Source of the DNA: Patagioenas fasciata
Lineage: Eukaryota > Chordata > Aves > Columbiformes > Columbidae
DNA: 64,000 bases
Assembly (NCBI RefSeq): GCF_037038585.1
Contig: NC_092521.1
Span: 57,361,398 to 57,425,397, forward strand
Direction of reading: 5' to 3'
The translations under genes were made by a program, and so were the position numbers. The notes under the pieces were generated by a model. That model was not told the DNA's origin. It searched no databases and saw only the letters and a program-made list of their open reading frames with translations. Below, one piece after another: positions 10,276 through 22,635 of this stretch (positions within the stretch are counted from its first letter, which is position 1; each line of letters opens with the position of its first letter).

Positions 10276-12389
10276 GCAAAGGACTTTCTAAAGAATTTCA
10301 GTGATGTATTCTGCCATTGAATTTGGGATTTTGAAATGAGACTGTCTTGAATGTTCTTTGCAGTGTTAAATGTATGTTCTTTAATGATTGTATCTCCATG
10401 TTTAGAAGTTATAGGCTAATTTTTTATTGTACATATTTAATTAATATTTACACTTGTAGTTCCCAATCTGAACGTCAAATGGTTGCATCTGTAGAGTCAG
10501 AGTGGGTTTTCTTACAAGGTGCAATGACTTCTAAAATGGTAGAGGCCATTTAGCTCTCTTAACTATGTCAATTTTAGGGAAGTAGATTGAAAATAAAGTT
10601 TTGAGGAAAGGTGTGTTTAGGAGATATTTCATGTGCTGCAGAGTTAGCATAAGAGCTGCCTAAATCACAATTTTCTGTCCAATATCTTTTGTCATTTTGA
10701 AACTCATAAACTATGTGCATGGGTTATTATGATATTGTAGGTCTCTTGCCTTTTTTTAAAATTTTATTTTTATTTTTATTTCTTTTCAGGTCTAACAGTC
10801 ATTTCTTGCTGTGCAGCTTTACATTGATTCTGTTTTTGATGGAAAATAAAAAGTTATGATTTAAATACAATGTATGATTATATCTGAACTCCCTTCTGAA
10901 CTGGCATTTTATAGATAAACACATTTTTGTAATAAATACATAGGTTTGAAAATTTTTCATTTTAATATCTCATTTCTCATTAGAGAGATATTTTCTTTGC
11001 TTAGTTCTATGGAAGCTTTCAGGTTCATTGTCCTTTTCTTGTATCTTTATCTGTAAGCCTAAGTCCACCTGAATATGCATGGTTTGGTCCTAATTCTGTA
11101 CATCTTGAAATTCTTGTTTTTCTTTGTGTTCCATCAGAGTAAATTATTCTATTTATCTATGAATTCTAATGGGTTTTATCCTTTCCTTTCCTTCTTGTTC
11201 TAGCCATGCCTTGGCTTTCTCATTTTCACAGCTGTCTCTTACTGAATATTCTGCCTGTGGTACAGCTAAATAGCTCACCGAATTATTGTGACATTAATTC
11301 CTCACCATATGCTCCGGACTGCTTCAGGACATTTTTCTGTTGAAAACTATTCTGTCTTAAATTTTGTGAGTTATGTATTATTTTGCTAAGGACAGTTCAA
11401 AATTTTCTTGCTAGGATTTTGTAAATTACAAAGTGTTTCATACCGTCCTTCCAGACTGGCTAGCTGATTCTTTATCCAGCTGATTTACTTCCTTGGAGGT
11501 CTTTGAATTTTCACTCTGGTATTTAGTTTTTTGAATTCTTTGTTGTAGCATATTTAGAAAGCCATGGCTTAATCAAGGTTATTTTACTGTCCATGAAACT
11601 TATTATTTTATTAAAGCAAACTGGTCGAGACACTTCCAATGGGGAACTGACAAGCTCAGCAACTCCCTTTGCTAGCCCAGACTTGGCTTTGGGGTTTAAA
11701 ATTCAAAACCTCTCTTTTCTGGCACAACAACTTTATGTTGGAAAATCATCTTCAGACACTAAAATAGCTTTTAAACCAAAATAACTTAATCTCTTGGACT
11801 CACACTCCAAGTTATTTTTGGAACTTAGACAACACTAATTGCATGATTTTAAAATTAGATGTTAAAGAACAGCCATGAATTAACTTTTCCAGCAAAATCC
11901 ACTTACATGTCCATATTTTCTGCTATATCATATACTTTCATATAAATGTGCAGTTTAGAAACAAATGTCCATTTCATTGTGATTTAAACAACATAATTTT
12001 AAGGGAGTATACATATTAAATTGAAATTACTGATACAAAATGAGCTGGCATAAATTCATCCCTACGGTAATGCAATACTTGATGCAGAATATTTATACCA
12101 GAATTTTTCTGAAATGACAGATAGTTAAGATGCATTTGTTTTTTTACTTTCTTGAAAACTGTTGGCAGAATTAACTTAATCAGTAATATTTCTGGAGGTC
12201 TGGATGGCAAGGATTTGTGTGCATGTTCAGTTTTTATGCACTTCTTGGTAGCCCTCTGAAAATCACTGACTGTATCCTACAAGGATAGTATTGCTTTGGA
12301 CATATTTGTAATTATTTTTAACTCTGCAATCTGATGTTGCACAACACCTCACAGTTGTGCTTCTATAATCTCAATTTTTCTTGAAGTGT
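10276..12389. other. AT-rich region downstream of MC2R, including probable 3' UTR
   Basis: No other gene is visible. On the minus strand the first good AATAAA polyadenylation signal I find reads from plus-strand 11607-11612, about 780 bases past the MC2R stop. A further A/T-rich run of AATAAAA-like words lies at about 10755-10785. Which one is used cannot be told from the sequence. Confidence 0.4.
11607..11612 (-). terminator. Candidate MC2R polyadenylation signal
   Basis: Plus-strand TTTATT gives AATAAA on the minus strand, roughly 780 nt after the MC2R stop codon. The hexamer is common by chance in AT-rich DNA, so this is only a candidate. Confidence 0.3.
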
Positions 12390-13349
12390 TTACCAGTTCC
12401 AGTTTGATCTGGCACAGCAGAACATCTTCTTAAATGTACTCCGTAATTCTGGGCTTCGGAACGCAAAAATCATAGGGTCGATGATGGCATTGCACATGAT
12501 GAGCGTCCCATTCACATGGAAAATGGACATGTAGCAGGCACAGTAAGGGTTATGTGGGCAAAACCTTGCTAAGAGGATATGAAGAACAAAGGGGGCCCAA
12601 CAGCAGAGGAAAACCCCCAGGAAAATGGTCAGTGTAATGGCTCCTTTCATGTTAGTTCTCTGATGGACTGTGCTGGTTGGCAGCGAGGCAATCTTTTTAG
12701 CATGAGATCGAGCCAGAAGGAACATGTGGACATAGAGACACAGGATAAAAAACATCATTAAAGGGAACAGGATGGTGAATGGAATGACAGTTGCTGCTTC
12801 ATAGGAGAAGAGGGCAATGGCAATGCTACTGCCAGCACAGAATGTCCAAATGATTGCCAAAATAACCAAGGCCCTTCTCAGCGTCATGATGTTATGGTAC
12901 CGCAAAGCGTAGAAGATAGTGATGTATCTGTCTGCTGCAATAGCTAACAAGCTGAAAATTGACCCCAGTAAAGACAGAATGAACATGGAATCCATGGCAT
13001 CATCCAGCTTCTTCTCAAAGTCCCCACGAGGCGTCAGGTACCCTACTTTGCACAAGATGATAAAGATGTTCTCCAGAGTTTTGTACAAGCTGCCTAACAT
13101 GTCTGAAACAGCTAAACTGCAGATGAAGAAGTACATGGGCAAGTGCAAATTCTTATTTCTAACAACAGCAATAAGGACAAGCAGGTTTTCCAGTATTCCA
13201 GCAGCAGCAACGGTGAAAAAAACTTCCTCTGGCACCACAACCTGGGTGCAGTCAGTGACATTTAAAGAGAAATCACTTATGTTTTCGAGGGAAGTAACGT
13301 TTGTCTGCCTTGCATGTTTGATCAGGCTGGAAGGTCTCTCAGTGCTCAT
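12390..13349 (-). CDS. MC2R: Melanocortin receptor 2 (ACTH receptor)
   Basis: A class A GPCR of 319 residues that binds ACTH and signals through Gs and cAMP to drive adrenal steroidogenesis. In this family surface expression needs the accessory protein MRAP. The start is the first ATG (13349); the frame is closed upstream by TGA at 13422-13424. The N-tail carries three N-glycosylation sequons (Asn17, Asn23, Asn30). Visible family marks are GxxEN in TM1 (Asn55), SDMLGS in TM2 (Asp83), Glu93, an acidic DDAMD stretch before TM3, DRY at 140-142, the short second extracellular loop, FLCCWAPF in TM6, HNPYCACYM in loop 3, DPMIF in TM7 (291-295) and a Cys-rich tail. It is most like MC2R by the LPEE/VPEE-type N-tail, LTPRG/LKPRG and [12 protein letters not shown] segments. 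Human MC2R has 297 residues; the extra length here is in the N-tail and intracellular loop 3 (TSTVHQ). It is a single coding exon, as usual in the family. Confidence 0.97.
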   Translation of the reverse strand: MSTERPSSLIKHARQTNVTSLENISDFSLNVTDCTQVVVPEEVFFTVAAAGILENLLVLIAVVRNKNLHLPMYFFICSLAVSDMLGSLYKTLENIFIILCKVGYLTPRGDFEKKLDDAMDSMFILSLLGSIFSLLAIAADRYITIFYALRYHNIMTLRRALVILAIIWTFCAGSSIAIALFSYEAATVIPFTILFPLMMFFILCLYVHMFLLARSHAKKIASLPTSTVHQRTNMKGAITLTIFLGVFLCCWAPFVLHILLARFCPHNPYCACYMSIFHVNGTLIMCNAIIDPMIFAFRSPELRSTFKKMFCCARSNWNW

Positions 13350-13502
13350 TTCTTCTGATCGTGGAAAGGTTCTGGATCGTTGTTTCTCAGGCTTGGCTGT
13401 ATTCTGAAGCTGACCTTTCAATCAGACCATTCTTCATTTGACGAAGGCTTTCTCCTTCATCTGCAGCAGTATTAATCTTAACCGAAGAGTTTTGAATTTC
13501 TC
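13350..13502 (-). other. MC2R: MC2R 5' leader within the coding exon
   Basis: The exon appears to start at 13502, directly after a strong 3' splice site, leaving 153 nt of leader before the ATG. The leader contains three short upstream ATG frames (13434-13460, 13387-13437, 13422-13430). Mammalian MC2R also has non-coding 5' exons joined to one coding exon. The upstream exon itself was not located. Confidence 0.7.
13387..13460 (-). promoter_or_regulatory. Overlapping upstream ORFs in the MC2R leader
   Basis: uORF1 (13434-13460, 8 codons plus stop) ends in a TGA that overlaps the ATG of uORF2 (13387-13437, 16 codons plus stop) as ATGA. A third ATG at 13430 is followed by a stop after two codons. 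All terminate before the main ATG at 13349, which has a G at -3. They could lower translation of the receptor; this is inferred only. Confidence 0.55.
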
Positions 13503-13518
13503 CTACAAGAAAACATGG
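13503..13518 (-). promoter_or_regulatory. 3' splice site upstream of the MC2R coding exon
   Basis: Read on the minus strand, the sequence is a pyrimidine-rich tract ending TTTTCTTGTAG followed by G, a near-ideal acceptor. The position fits the known MC2R structure with an untranslated first exon. Confidence 0.7.
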
Positions 13519-15779
13519 AGAAACATACATATCAAAGATAAATTTACCAAATAGATACGGCAAAAATAGACATTTGAAATATCACTTCTTGTAATTGAAT
13601 GAACACATCCTCAGAGAGAGGCAAAGTTGGTTTGGATGAAATAGGAGCTGCTCTAGGCTTCACTGAGCCTTAGAGGAAAGTGTAAATCCCCTTTTAGCTT
13701 CAGAGCAGTTTTAAAAAATACATGTAGCATTGTTTGGCAATGAGCATTCCGTGTGCACTGAAACTGATCTGACAGACTTCAAGAGTTTGGCAATCTTTAC
13801 TGGCCCAGCTGTTTGCTTTGAGAAAGTCTGGCATTTCTCACAAGATTTACAGTCTTATTAGGCACAAATGAGACCAATGCCAAGATAAACTGTTGTCCAG
13901 GACAACAATATGTTTACCACCACACTGTTTATGGTGAAATAAAATGCCCTTGATTTAGATGTGAACATTTGTAAATATTCATATATTTCTGAGGCATGTT
14001 AGATACTAGCAAGAGGCTTATTTTTGATGCAAATTGAAACTGTCTTTTGATTTGATGAAAATATTTCTAATGCAGATTAAGATCTAAAGTACAATATTTT
14101 CTTGGCTGTGTTTTACAACTATCTGAAAGACCAAATGCCTATTTCAGGATTGAGATGATGTTTTGCTTTCTCCATAAAGATCCTGATCTAAACTACATTA
14201 ACACATAGAAGATTCATTCTAAAGGATTAGGCTTTTTAGGCTTTTCAGTAATGTATAAATAGATGTGATCTTAATTTAGTATGGGTGTTACCCATAAAGA
14301 ATAAGATCCACTTTTTCTTGTAGTATTTATAGCCCCATTTGTGAAATGCAGATGCAGTTGCTGTTTTGAATGTCCCTCTTTTGAAAGAAGTGACATATTC
14401 TCCCTTTGTTTTTAAATTCAAACCAGCTTTTAATTGTTTGGCACTTTCATAACAGTAAGCCTTGAAATTCCTTTGGACATTTGTTCATAGTCAGGGTTGC
14501 CAAATGCTGTAATACACTCTATTACTGTTTCAAAGGGAGAAGTCAGAAGTTTTAATTACTTTCTATACAAATGATGCCCTCTGCAAGTGTCAGTGGGTAT
14601 CTGTAATCAGGACAGCTGAACTGCTGCTTGAATATGATTACCCTTAATGCAGATTAATGTTTGGCCACTTTTCAGTGGAAAACAGGGTTCTGATCTGGGT
14701 TTGCTAATGTCATTTGCTGAGATTTCCAGTAAGGTGCTCTTGTGGTGAAGAATGCTGAGACTTGGACCACTAGCTGTCATGAATTCAATTGAAACAAACT
14801 GACTTAAGAGAAAGCATTCAGGAGAGTAGCCATACTCATCTGAAAACAAAGTCTGTGTAGTGGAATAAATGAACTGTATTGCACTGCAGCATGTGTGGAC
14901 ATTTCCAAAGACAATTAGGTCAGCATTTGTCAGTATGTGAAGGAAGGAGTTACTAACAAGAATAAGAGACTCAGCAATGTCTTTGGAATGATATGATTTT
15001 CTCTGTTCTCACTGGAGCTATTGTCACAGTTAAGTTTTATGATTTCTGATCTAGCAATCTGGTGAGCAACTTAATTTTCACCCTTGATAGAAAGTCAACA
15101 GGGACACTTCAGACAAAGCCTCATTTCAATGCGATTTAAACAGGACAATGAGTTGGCAAAAATGCATTTTTTAAGTCACCGTTATCTCAGAACTGTTTTA
15201 ACAAATCCTTGTAGTCATATTACTGAAAAGATCTGCCTGACGAACATGAAGGATCCTTCACTGAAAACATGTAGCATTATGAATGGCATGATATATTACA
15301 TCTGCTGCTTATAATTTTACAGTAACTTCATATAAAGTGCAACATTTGGTTAGAGCAGAGAACTTATAAAGGCTTTAGAGCACTTACAGTACCACTTACA
15401 GTATCACTTGTTTTCAAACAATTAATAGAAAGACAGAAAAAGACATTCTTATTTTAGAGATTCTCATTTTGGCATGTGTGCATAGCTATTGCACATTATT
15501 TTTTTCAGGGTTCCATCAAGGATGTTGCCAATTATCTCCTTTTCTGATGCTTCAGCATGTTGCACAGTCATACTTCTGTCTCAGACCTCCCAGACAGAAA
15601 TATTTGTGTATACAGTGTTGTACACAGGTATTAATTCCGGTGCTTGATCTGCATTATACACATGATATCATACATCTGTAGTAGATCCCACATATACAGG
15701 ATTACTTCACTGCTACCAGACAGTCTGCATGAAGTAGTTTAACACTTCTAAGCAGTGTGGGACAGATAGACTACACACA
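13519..15779. other. Probable MC2R intron or upstream flank
   Basis: No repeat or exon was recognised. If the splice site at 13503 is used, this is intron sequence. No donor or first exon could be fixed by eye. Confidence 0.45.
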
Positions 15780-16780
15780 GAGCCAAATCCGGTTGGCGAC
15801 CGGTCACGAGTGGTGTTCCTCAGGGCTCAGTATTGGGCCAGTTCTGTTTAATCTCTTTATCGATGAACTGGAAGAGGGGGTTGAGTGCACCCTCAGTAAG
15901 TTTGCAGATGACACCAAGTTGGGTGGGAGCGTTGACCTTCTGGAGGGTAGGATGGCCATACAGCGGATTCTGGACTGGCTGGATTGTTGGGCTGAGGCCA
16001 ATTGTATGAGGTTCAACAAGGTCAAGTACCGGGTCCTGCACTTGGGTCACAACAACCCCAGCCAGCGCTACAGGCTCAGGGAAGAGTGGCTGGAAAGCTG
16101 CCTGGCAGAAAGGGATCTGGGGGTGTTGACTGACAGCTGGCTGTACATGAGCCAGCAGTGTGCCCAGGTGGCCAAAAAGGCCAACAGCATCCTGGCTTGT
16201 ATCAGGAATAGTGTGGCCAGCAGGACTAGAGAAGTGATTGTCCTCCTGTATTCGACACTGGTGAGGTCCCATCTGGAATAGAGTGTTCAGTTTTGGGCCC
16301 CTCACTCCAGGAAAGACATTGAGGTGCTGGAGAGAGTTCAGAGAAGGGCAATGAAGCTGGTGAGGGGTCTGGAGCACAAGTCTGATGAGGAGCAGCTGAG
16401 GGAGCTGGGGCTATTTAGCCTGGGGAAAAGGAAGCTGAGGGGAGACCTTGTTGCTCTCTACAACTACCTGAAAGGAGATTGTAGCATGGAGGATGGTGGT
16501 CTCATCTCCCTAGTTGCAAGTGACAGGACAAGAAGAAATGACCTCAAGTTGCACCAGGGGAGGTTTATATTGGATATTAAGAAAAAATTCGTCATTGAAA
16601 GGGTTGTCAGGCATTGGAACAGGCTGCCCAGGGAAGTGGTGGAGTCACCATCCCTGGAGATCTTTAAAAGGCATTTAGATGAGGTTCTTAGGGACATGGT
16701 TTAGTGCTAGAGTTAGGCTATGGTTGGACTTAGTGATCCTGAGGGTCTCTTCCAAATGAAATGATTCTATGATTCTATGG
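15780..16780 (+). mobile_element. CR1 LINE, 5'-truncated, about 1.0 kb
   Basis: It begins in the RT coding region (AAATCCGGTTGGCGACCGGT) and runs through the coding end, a short 3' UTR (ATGGTTGGACTTAGTGATCC) and the typical tail with repeated ATTCTATG at 16761-16779. The complete 3' end and clear subfamily order make the call secure. No target-site duplication was seen, as usual for CR1. Confidence 0.95.
15786..16704 (+). pseudogene. CR1 ORF2 remnant with one frameshift and one stop
   Basis: Coding similarity starts with the [10 protein letters not shown] motif. One missing base at about 15836-15838 (TTGGGCCAG where CR1 copies read TTGGGGCCAG) shifts it out of phase with PVLFNLF. The catalytic [10 protein letters not shown] follows. 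The frame then meets an in-frame TAG at 16279-16281, where CR1 usually has a Tyr codon after HLE, and continues in the same phase to the normal C-terminus [15 protein letters not shown] and TAG at 16702. The fragment has lost its endonuclease and upper RT parts and is not functional. Confidence 0.9.
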
Positions 16781-19700
16781 AATGTAAAGCTGTTGTGAAC
16801 ATGATGAGTAATCTCAATGTGTCTTCAAAGCTAATGGAAAGAGAAGATACCTTGGGGCTTGAATGCATATTTCCAATGGTTACAGAAATGAAAGCCAAGG
16901 TCATGTCACACGAAGCTATAAATAATCATCAGGTGAAAAAAAGTGTTGTTTGCACTACCAGAATCAGCTTAAACACAGTAGATTTCCTCTCCACTATCAA
17001 TATCCCCCTAGTGCGTTGTATCTTTGTATTGTCCAGATAAAGGGTTCATGCCACTCACCAACACCCCTTTCTGAAAGACCTCAGTTTTGTCTTTTGCAGA
17101 TGTCTGCAAAGTCAACTTTTCACAGCTAGTTTTTATATGTCAGCATTGTTAAAAACAGAACACAAGAATTTAAAAAATAGAAAAAGTGCCTTGTCCTACA
17201 GTCATTTTTTCCTGGCAATGGCCGGACTATTTGGATTTTACCTTTATCAAGGTCATTCACAGTCTAAGAATAAGTTTGCCTGGCTGTAGCAAGAAATATA
17301 AAACAGTCAAAAAGCAATAAATAACAAAAAAAACCCCTCAAGTTTGAAAAAACATTTGCAAACGTAACTGTACCACAAAAACTGCAAAAACCTCAACTCA
17401 TTTTTTTTCATGTTTAGATTAGGTCCTTGAGGGAGAAATCGACAGCTCAGTAGCATCGGATATTCAGAAATATTTATCTAGAAAGTGACAGTCCAGCAAT
17501 AAGCTGATGGCAATAATGAAGTTATACAAATTGCATATATTTGTAAGCTTATCGGCAGTTTCTCTTTGATTTATAGTTACCTAAAACAAGATGAAGCAGG
17601 AAACTGGGAGACTGAAAGCCAGGACTGGAAACTATAGTGACAATTTTACACAAACTTATGAAAGAAATACAATCTGGAGTACCTGACAGTTGTGTTTGCT
17701 CACTATGATTATGGTTTGACTCTTTACAACCCACTGATACTTGCAAAGCTTGTTCACGATGGCAAATGTCACATGGCCTAGCGTCAGCCCCAGAACTTCA
17801 TTTTGTTACAAGACTGAGAATACTGGATACTGGTTGCTCTCAGCACTGTGCTGGATTAGTCTTGGGCAAAAACCATACTTTTCTGCTGTGTGCCCAGCGA
17901 CTATTGATTACAGAAATTAAATTTTCTTTACAGTATGAATGTGATGCCTTAGCACCTACAAGGTCTGGGAAACTAAGTCTGCACTTGAGGTTTTTTTTTT
18001 CAATTGGATGAAAACTTAGTTCTTAAATAAATAAACAATAAACTTCCCTCAAACCCAAAATGTTAAATAAACTGGTCTGATCAGCTGTAATAGCAACAAA
18101 AGTAATTTCAGCTGTGAACTATGATGATAAGATACAGTAAAGAATTATATACTATAAATACTACGTAATTTCACAGGATTTTTTCCACCTACTAATTTTT
18201 TACTAGAAGACCATTCCTCCCTTTACTGGAGAGACCACAAGCTGGATTTGAGATCTAAAGAGGTGGCAATGACTAAAAACTGAGAGAGTACTGAGTAATC
18301 TCTTCTGCTTTTGGACTGCACAAAGCAACTGTGACAACTGGCCAATTATGGAGATTAATTCCCTGTCCTTCTATGTATATATATTTAAAAAAAATATTAG
18401 GCGTGAGAAAGAACAAGTGTTGCGTGTTTCAGCCACAGTATATACAGTACAGTTCACAACACATTCAGTATATACAGGAGTACTTGTCGCTTGAAAGACC
18501 ATGACCTTTTCTCGATCCAAAAAAGTCTTCGATGTGTTAACAAATGCCTTCTAATGTCATTATCTCTAGCATTCCACCCCTAAAACTACCCAGTGTAGAC
18601 TTAAATAAAAGGACCTTGTGCATCAGGGCACCCGGTGATAGGTTCAGCTTGGTTCTCCTTCTAAAACTTGGTCATAGTGGAACATGAAACACTTGTGGAG
18701 GTAGTGGGACAACCTGTGTGTGACTGTAGCACTGTCTGGTGCTACTTAGGGCAACCTTTTTCTGAAAATGACAGCATGAGTCCCATGTTCAGTGAATGGG
18801 AGCTACATACATTTTCAGTCACTTCCATTCAAGTTGTTGTGTTTTGTATCAAAATAAGTTTGACAAAAAACTATGGACAATTCCCTTTTTTTCCTTGTTT
18901 CGAGCTTTGACATATATACAAGACATTTAAGAAGGAAAGACTTTTAAAAATATATATCTTCTTTTAACTTTTCTTCTGCAGTAGGTAGGCAATGGCTTTC
19001 ACGGAGACAAATGGGACTGGAGGACTGGAGCTGGTGTAGGAAGGTAAGCCATGAGGACAGGCTATTTCCTACATTTTATAATGGGCATTTCTTTTTTTTT
19101 TTTTTTGCCAGCTGGGCTTAGCCCTGAACAAGCAAGCAAGTGAAAAAGGGCACACAGATCCTGATTCTGCCTTGCCCTGCACATTGTATAGTTCCTTACA
19201 GGTGTTAAAAGTAACTGTGTCAGAGGAATTGCTCTACAATATCCACTGACTCCCAAGGGCTTTGTTAGCTTGAAAGTTGCTTGCACTACCTCCCCTCGCT
19301 TTTCTGGCCATAGCTAAAGGGAAGACCACTAGCTGTCTCAGAGTATTTGAAGTATCATATTGACTTCTAAGTTGACTGTGATTAACGTAACGTAAAATTA
19401 AAAAAAAAATAAAAAAAGAAACAGCATTAAAACAAAAAGAAATAAATCTGCTCTACGAACAGTAGCAGACTGTATGCGAAACATCCTCAGCTACAATTTG
19501 CATTATTGTCAAACTCTTGAAGAAAATAGTTTTCTTAGATGACCTGGATTTTAGCTCCCTTGCCATTTATTAAAAAAGATCCAAACAGTGCAGGAAACAC
19601 TGAGAAGTTGCTACTTAACTTTAATGTCAGCACAGTTGTTCAATAATGTATAAATATTGCTTCTCTTTGAACCAAGCTGTGCAGTGAAACTTGGAGCGTT

Positions 19701-20037
19701 CTTTTGTTTCGTGTGTGGAGGAAAACTGACTGGTGACTTCATGAGAGGTTATGGTTTCACAACAAGCCTGGAGCCAGCTTAGCAGCTCACCACACTGAAA
19801 GGCAAAATTCCATCTCTCCCTTCCCATCTGTGCTTCCCTCTGTGCCTGCCCTGTCATCTCCCTTGATCTTATCTAAAACTTTTCTTCCCTAAATAACAAT
19901 AGCAATTACTAATGTGTATATGTCACATTTTCTTCTTACACCACAGTGCACACTGACAACACAGCATGCTTGTGGTGCTGACTGCTGTACTGGCATGTGA
20001 GGTGGCTGCAAGTGTGCTGCTATGCATAGCACTACAC

Positions 20038-20067
20038 TGCCACTGAGTGTGGTGCTGCTCAGTGGCA
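20038..20067. repeat. Perfect 10-bp inverted repeat, 10-nt spacer
   Basis: TGCCACTGAG at 20038-20047 is the exact reverse complement of CTCAGTGGCA at 20058-20067, with TGTGGTGCTG between. It can fold as a short hairpin. The stem does not extend further, so a microRNA precursor is unlikely. Confidence 0.7.
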
Positions 20068-21488
20068 ATTTACTCAGGGTATACAAACCCTTTGTGAGCT
20101 CTTAGTTGCAATAACTACATTTCCACCATGGCCAACACCAGCGTAAAAGTCTCTGTACAAACTGTAGCAGTAGTTATTCCTTGGTTTTGAAACTTGGATG
20201 CCAAGGTTCCTCCTCCGCTGGGGCCTCTTTAAGCCAGGTCCTTCCTCTGAGGGAACTATGCAAGGCCCTGAGGACCCTTCCTGTGGGAATCCTGTGGGAA
20301 GTCTTGGTATTTCCCAGCAGTAACTGAGAGGGCAAAAAAGTGTACATTTAATAACTTTCTTTCAAAAGTTATCAAGGGCACTTTATTTGAACAATCAAAA
20401 GTCAAAAATGTCTGCATCTTAAAACACACATTTTATGTTACGAATTTTGTTCAGCAAACACTGAACAAAATGGCAGTTGTGATGGCAAACAAATGACAGC
20501 ATTGATCTCCATCCTGTTCTGGATGTGAACAGTCTCAGCATGCCTTCAGGTCTAACAGAAAGATCTCTCTCTAGGAAAGATCTTGGAGAAATATGAGTTT
20601 CTCCCACTTACAATTGTATTTACATAACGAGAACAAGTTACCATGAGTTCAGAGGACAGTGAGGTATATGGACTGTGTACTTATGTTTCATCGTTCAGTT
20701 GCTAAAATCTCAATCTTCTGATTTAGTGAAATGTATGTAATATGAAAAACTGATTTAATATAGAATACATTAACTGAGGTACTGATATAAGCACAGTCCT
20801 TTTCCTTCTATGTTTTTTTTCCTGCTTTAAAACAACATTTTAGGTAAAATGTTGAATAAAGCCGTGTGAAAACTGTGACGAAGAATTAAGATGCTATGCT
20901 ACCTGGTGTTTCATCTTCTCCTAAGTTGAAATTTGAAAAACACCACCAATTAGTATTCATAATCTACTAGATCATTTATTCTTTTGCTTTGATCTCCCTC
21001 TAGTGTTCAACAAGATAGGGTTAGCCACTTATTAATGATATTGCAGCTATTCTGGCTCCTCACATATGCCCAAAACACTATGTAACATTACGTAGCCTAG
21101 TTTCAGTTTCATGAACAGGCATCAGACTTAGATAAATGTTGCTTGTATAAGACTGTTCACTGCCATTTGTCTTGGAGATTTAGTGCATCAAAATAATGAA
21201 TATATCTCCCATAGGATTTCAGTGTCTTGTACTTTCTCAGAAATAACTTCACACTTACGGACACAGAGAGAGTACTTTTCAAAAAAAGTAGCAAAGAGAC
21301 ACAAAAAAGGGAAATTCATATCTATACAAGTGAAATACAGAAAAAAATATTGTTGTATCTAAAGCCACACCAACTGGGCTAATTACCATCAAAATGTTTC
21401 TCACACAGTTATAGCTGTGACTTCCATATAAGCAGCATTTCTAGAGTGAAATTAGGCTGCAAATAACACTTGCTGAAATTTTAAATGT

Positions 21489-21511
21489 CATATATATGTA
21501 TATATGTATAC
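21489..21511. repeat. Alternating TA/TG simple repeat
   Basis: A run of TATATATG-type alternating purine-pyrimidine sequence. Confidence 0.8.
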
Positions 21512-22591
21512 ATTGAAAAGAGTTTTATATATGAAGTTTTTCCCTGACTGAAAACCTTGTAAAAAGAATTTTCTGACTGCATCAGAAGCTGGACAGGCTG
21601 GAGGTCTTGTGGAGAATACAGATGAAGAAAATCTGAAAGATGGGTTTATTTCTTATGGATACTTCTTTTTCTTTTCCCCTTAAGATCAACTATGAAATAA
21701 CACAGTTATGTGTTTGTTTTATGGATTAGGAAAAATGTCATTTTGGGAAAGATTTCCTCAGTTGTATTTAAGATTAGGTATATTCAGTATGCCATAGTTT
21801 TGTTGCCAACAACAAAACATGCAGTAAAGCATCTAAGCTATGCAGAAACTTACTGGCCAGGACTTCTCTCTGTGTGATGCTCATGTAGCTTCATTCAGAG
21901 CATGCACAGCTCTGAATATTTCAGCAAAGATACCTAAAGCGAGAAAAGTAAAAATGATTAAGAAAAGATGGACTGAGTTCTTAATACACTTTAGAAAAAT
22001 TTTGCAATAGCAGAGAGGAAAAATAATTATTTAGGATGTTTATGAAGGAAAGGACAAGGACCATTAAAATTAAAGTGAGAAAAAGAAATTAAAGCTGATA
22101 AGTCAGGAAACAGTTTCTAAATTATTAACCTCTTGCAGCAGTATCATTCTTCACATACAATTGCTGAGACTGTAAGCTATACTGTTATCTCAAGTATATG
22201 GAACTAAGAAAGTTGCACAAAGTGTTGGAGGTTTTATAAAAATGCTTGTTTTGTCATGACACACAAATACAGAATGCACACAAAATTATTAGTGAAATAA
22301 CACTATTCATCTCAAGTGTGTGGACAATTTCTTGAAAATGAGAAATCTGTAGAGAGAAAAACTAGAACTTGTAGAAAACCAAGGGCTGTAAATGCATTAG
22401 TGTAAATGCACTAGTGACTGGTGTCCTTATCCAGCACCTGCACCTTGGAGGGGCCTTCCCAGCAGTGCTGACAGCACACTGTGCCCTGGAAAGGGGAGAC
22501 TTTTACAAGTCATTTACTATACAGCTGACATGGAGCAGAATGAAATTCAGATGAAATTCAGTATGCGTAATCATAAGAGCTTGTTTTGTTT

Positions 22592-22635
22592 GGTTTTGTT
22601 TTTTCTTTTTCTTCTTCTTCTTTTTTTTTTTTTTT
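22592..22635. repeat. Pyrimidine tract (T and TTC runs)
   Basis: A stretch of T runs and CTT/TTC words ending in about 15 consecutive T. It is a low-complexity tract without a recognisable parent element. Confidence 0.8.

Noticed and set aside
12579-13407. Plus-strand frames of 60 and 162 codons
   Set aside because: They lie antisense within the MC2R coding exon and are shadows of it.
13350-13421. Longer MC2R start adding 24 residues
   Set aside because: The extension would begin at TTG directly after an in-frame TGA; the first ATG in frame is at 13349.
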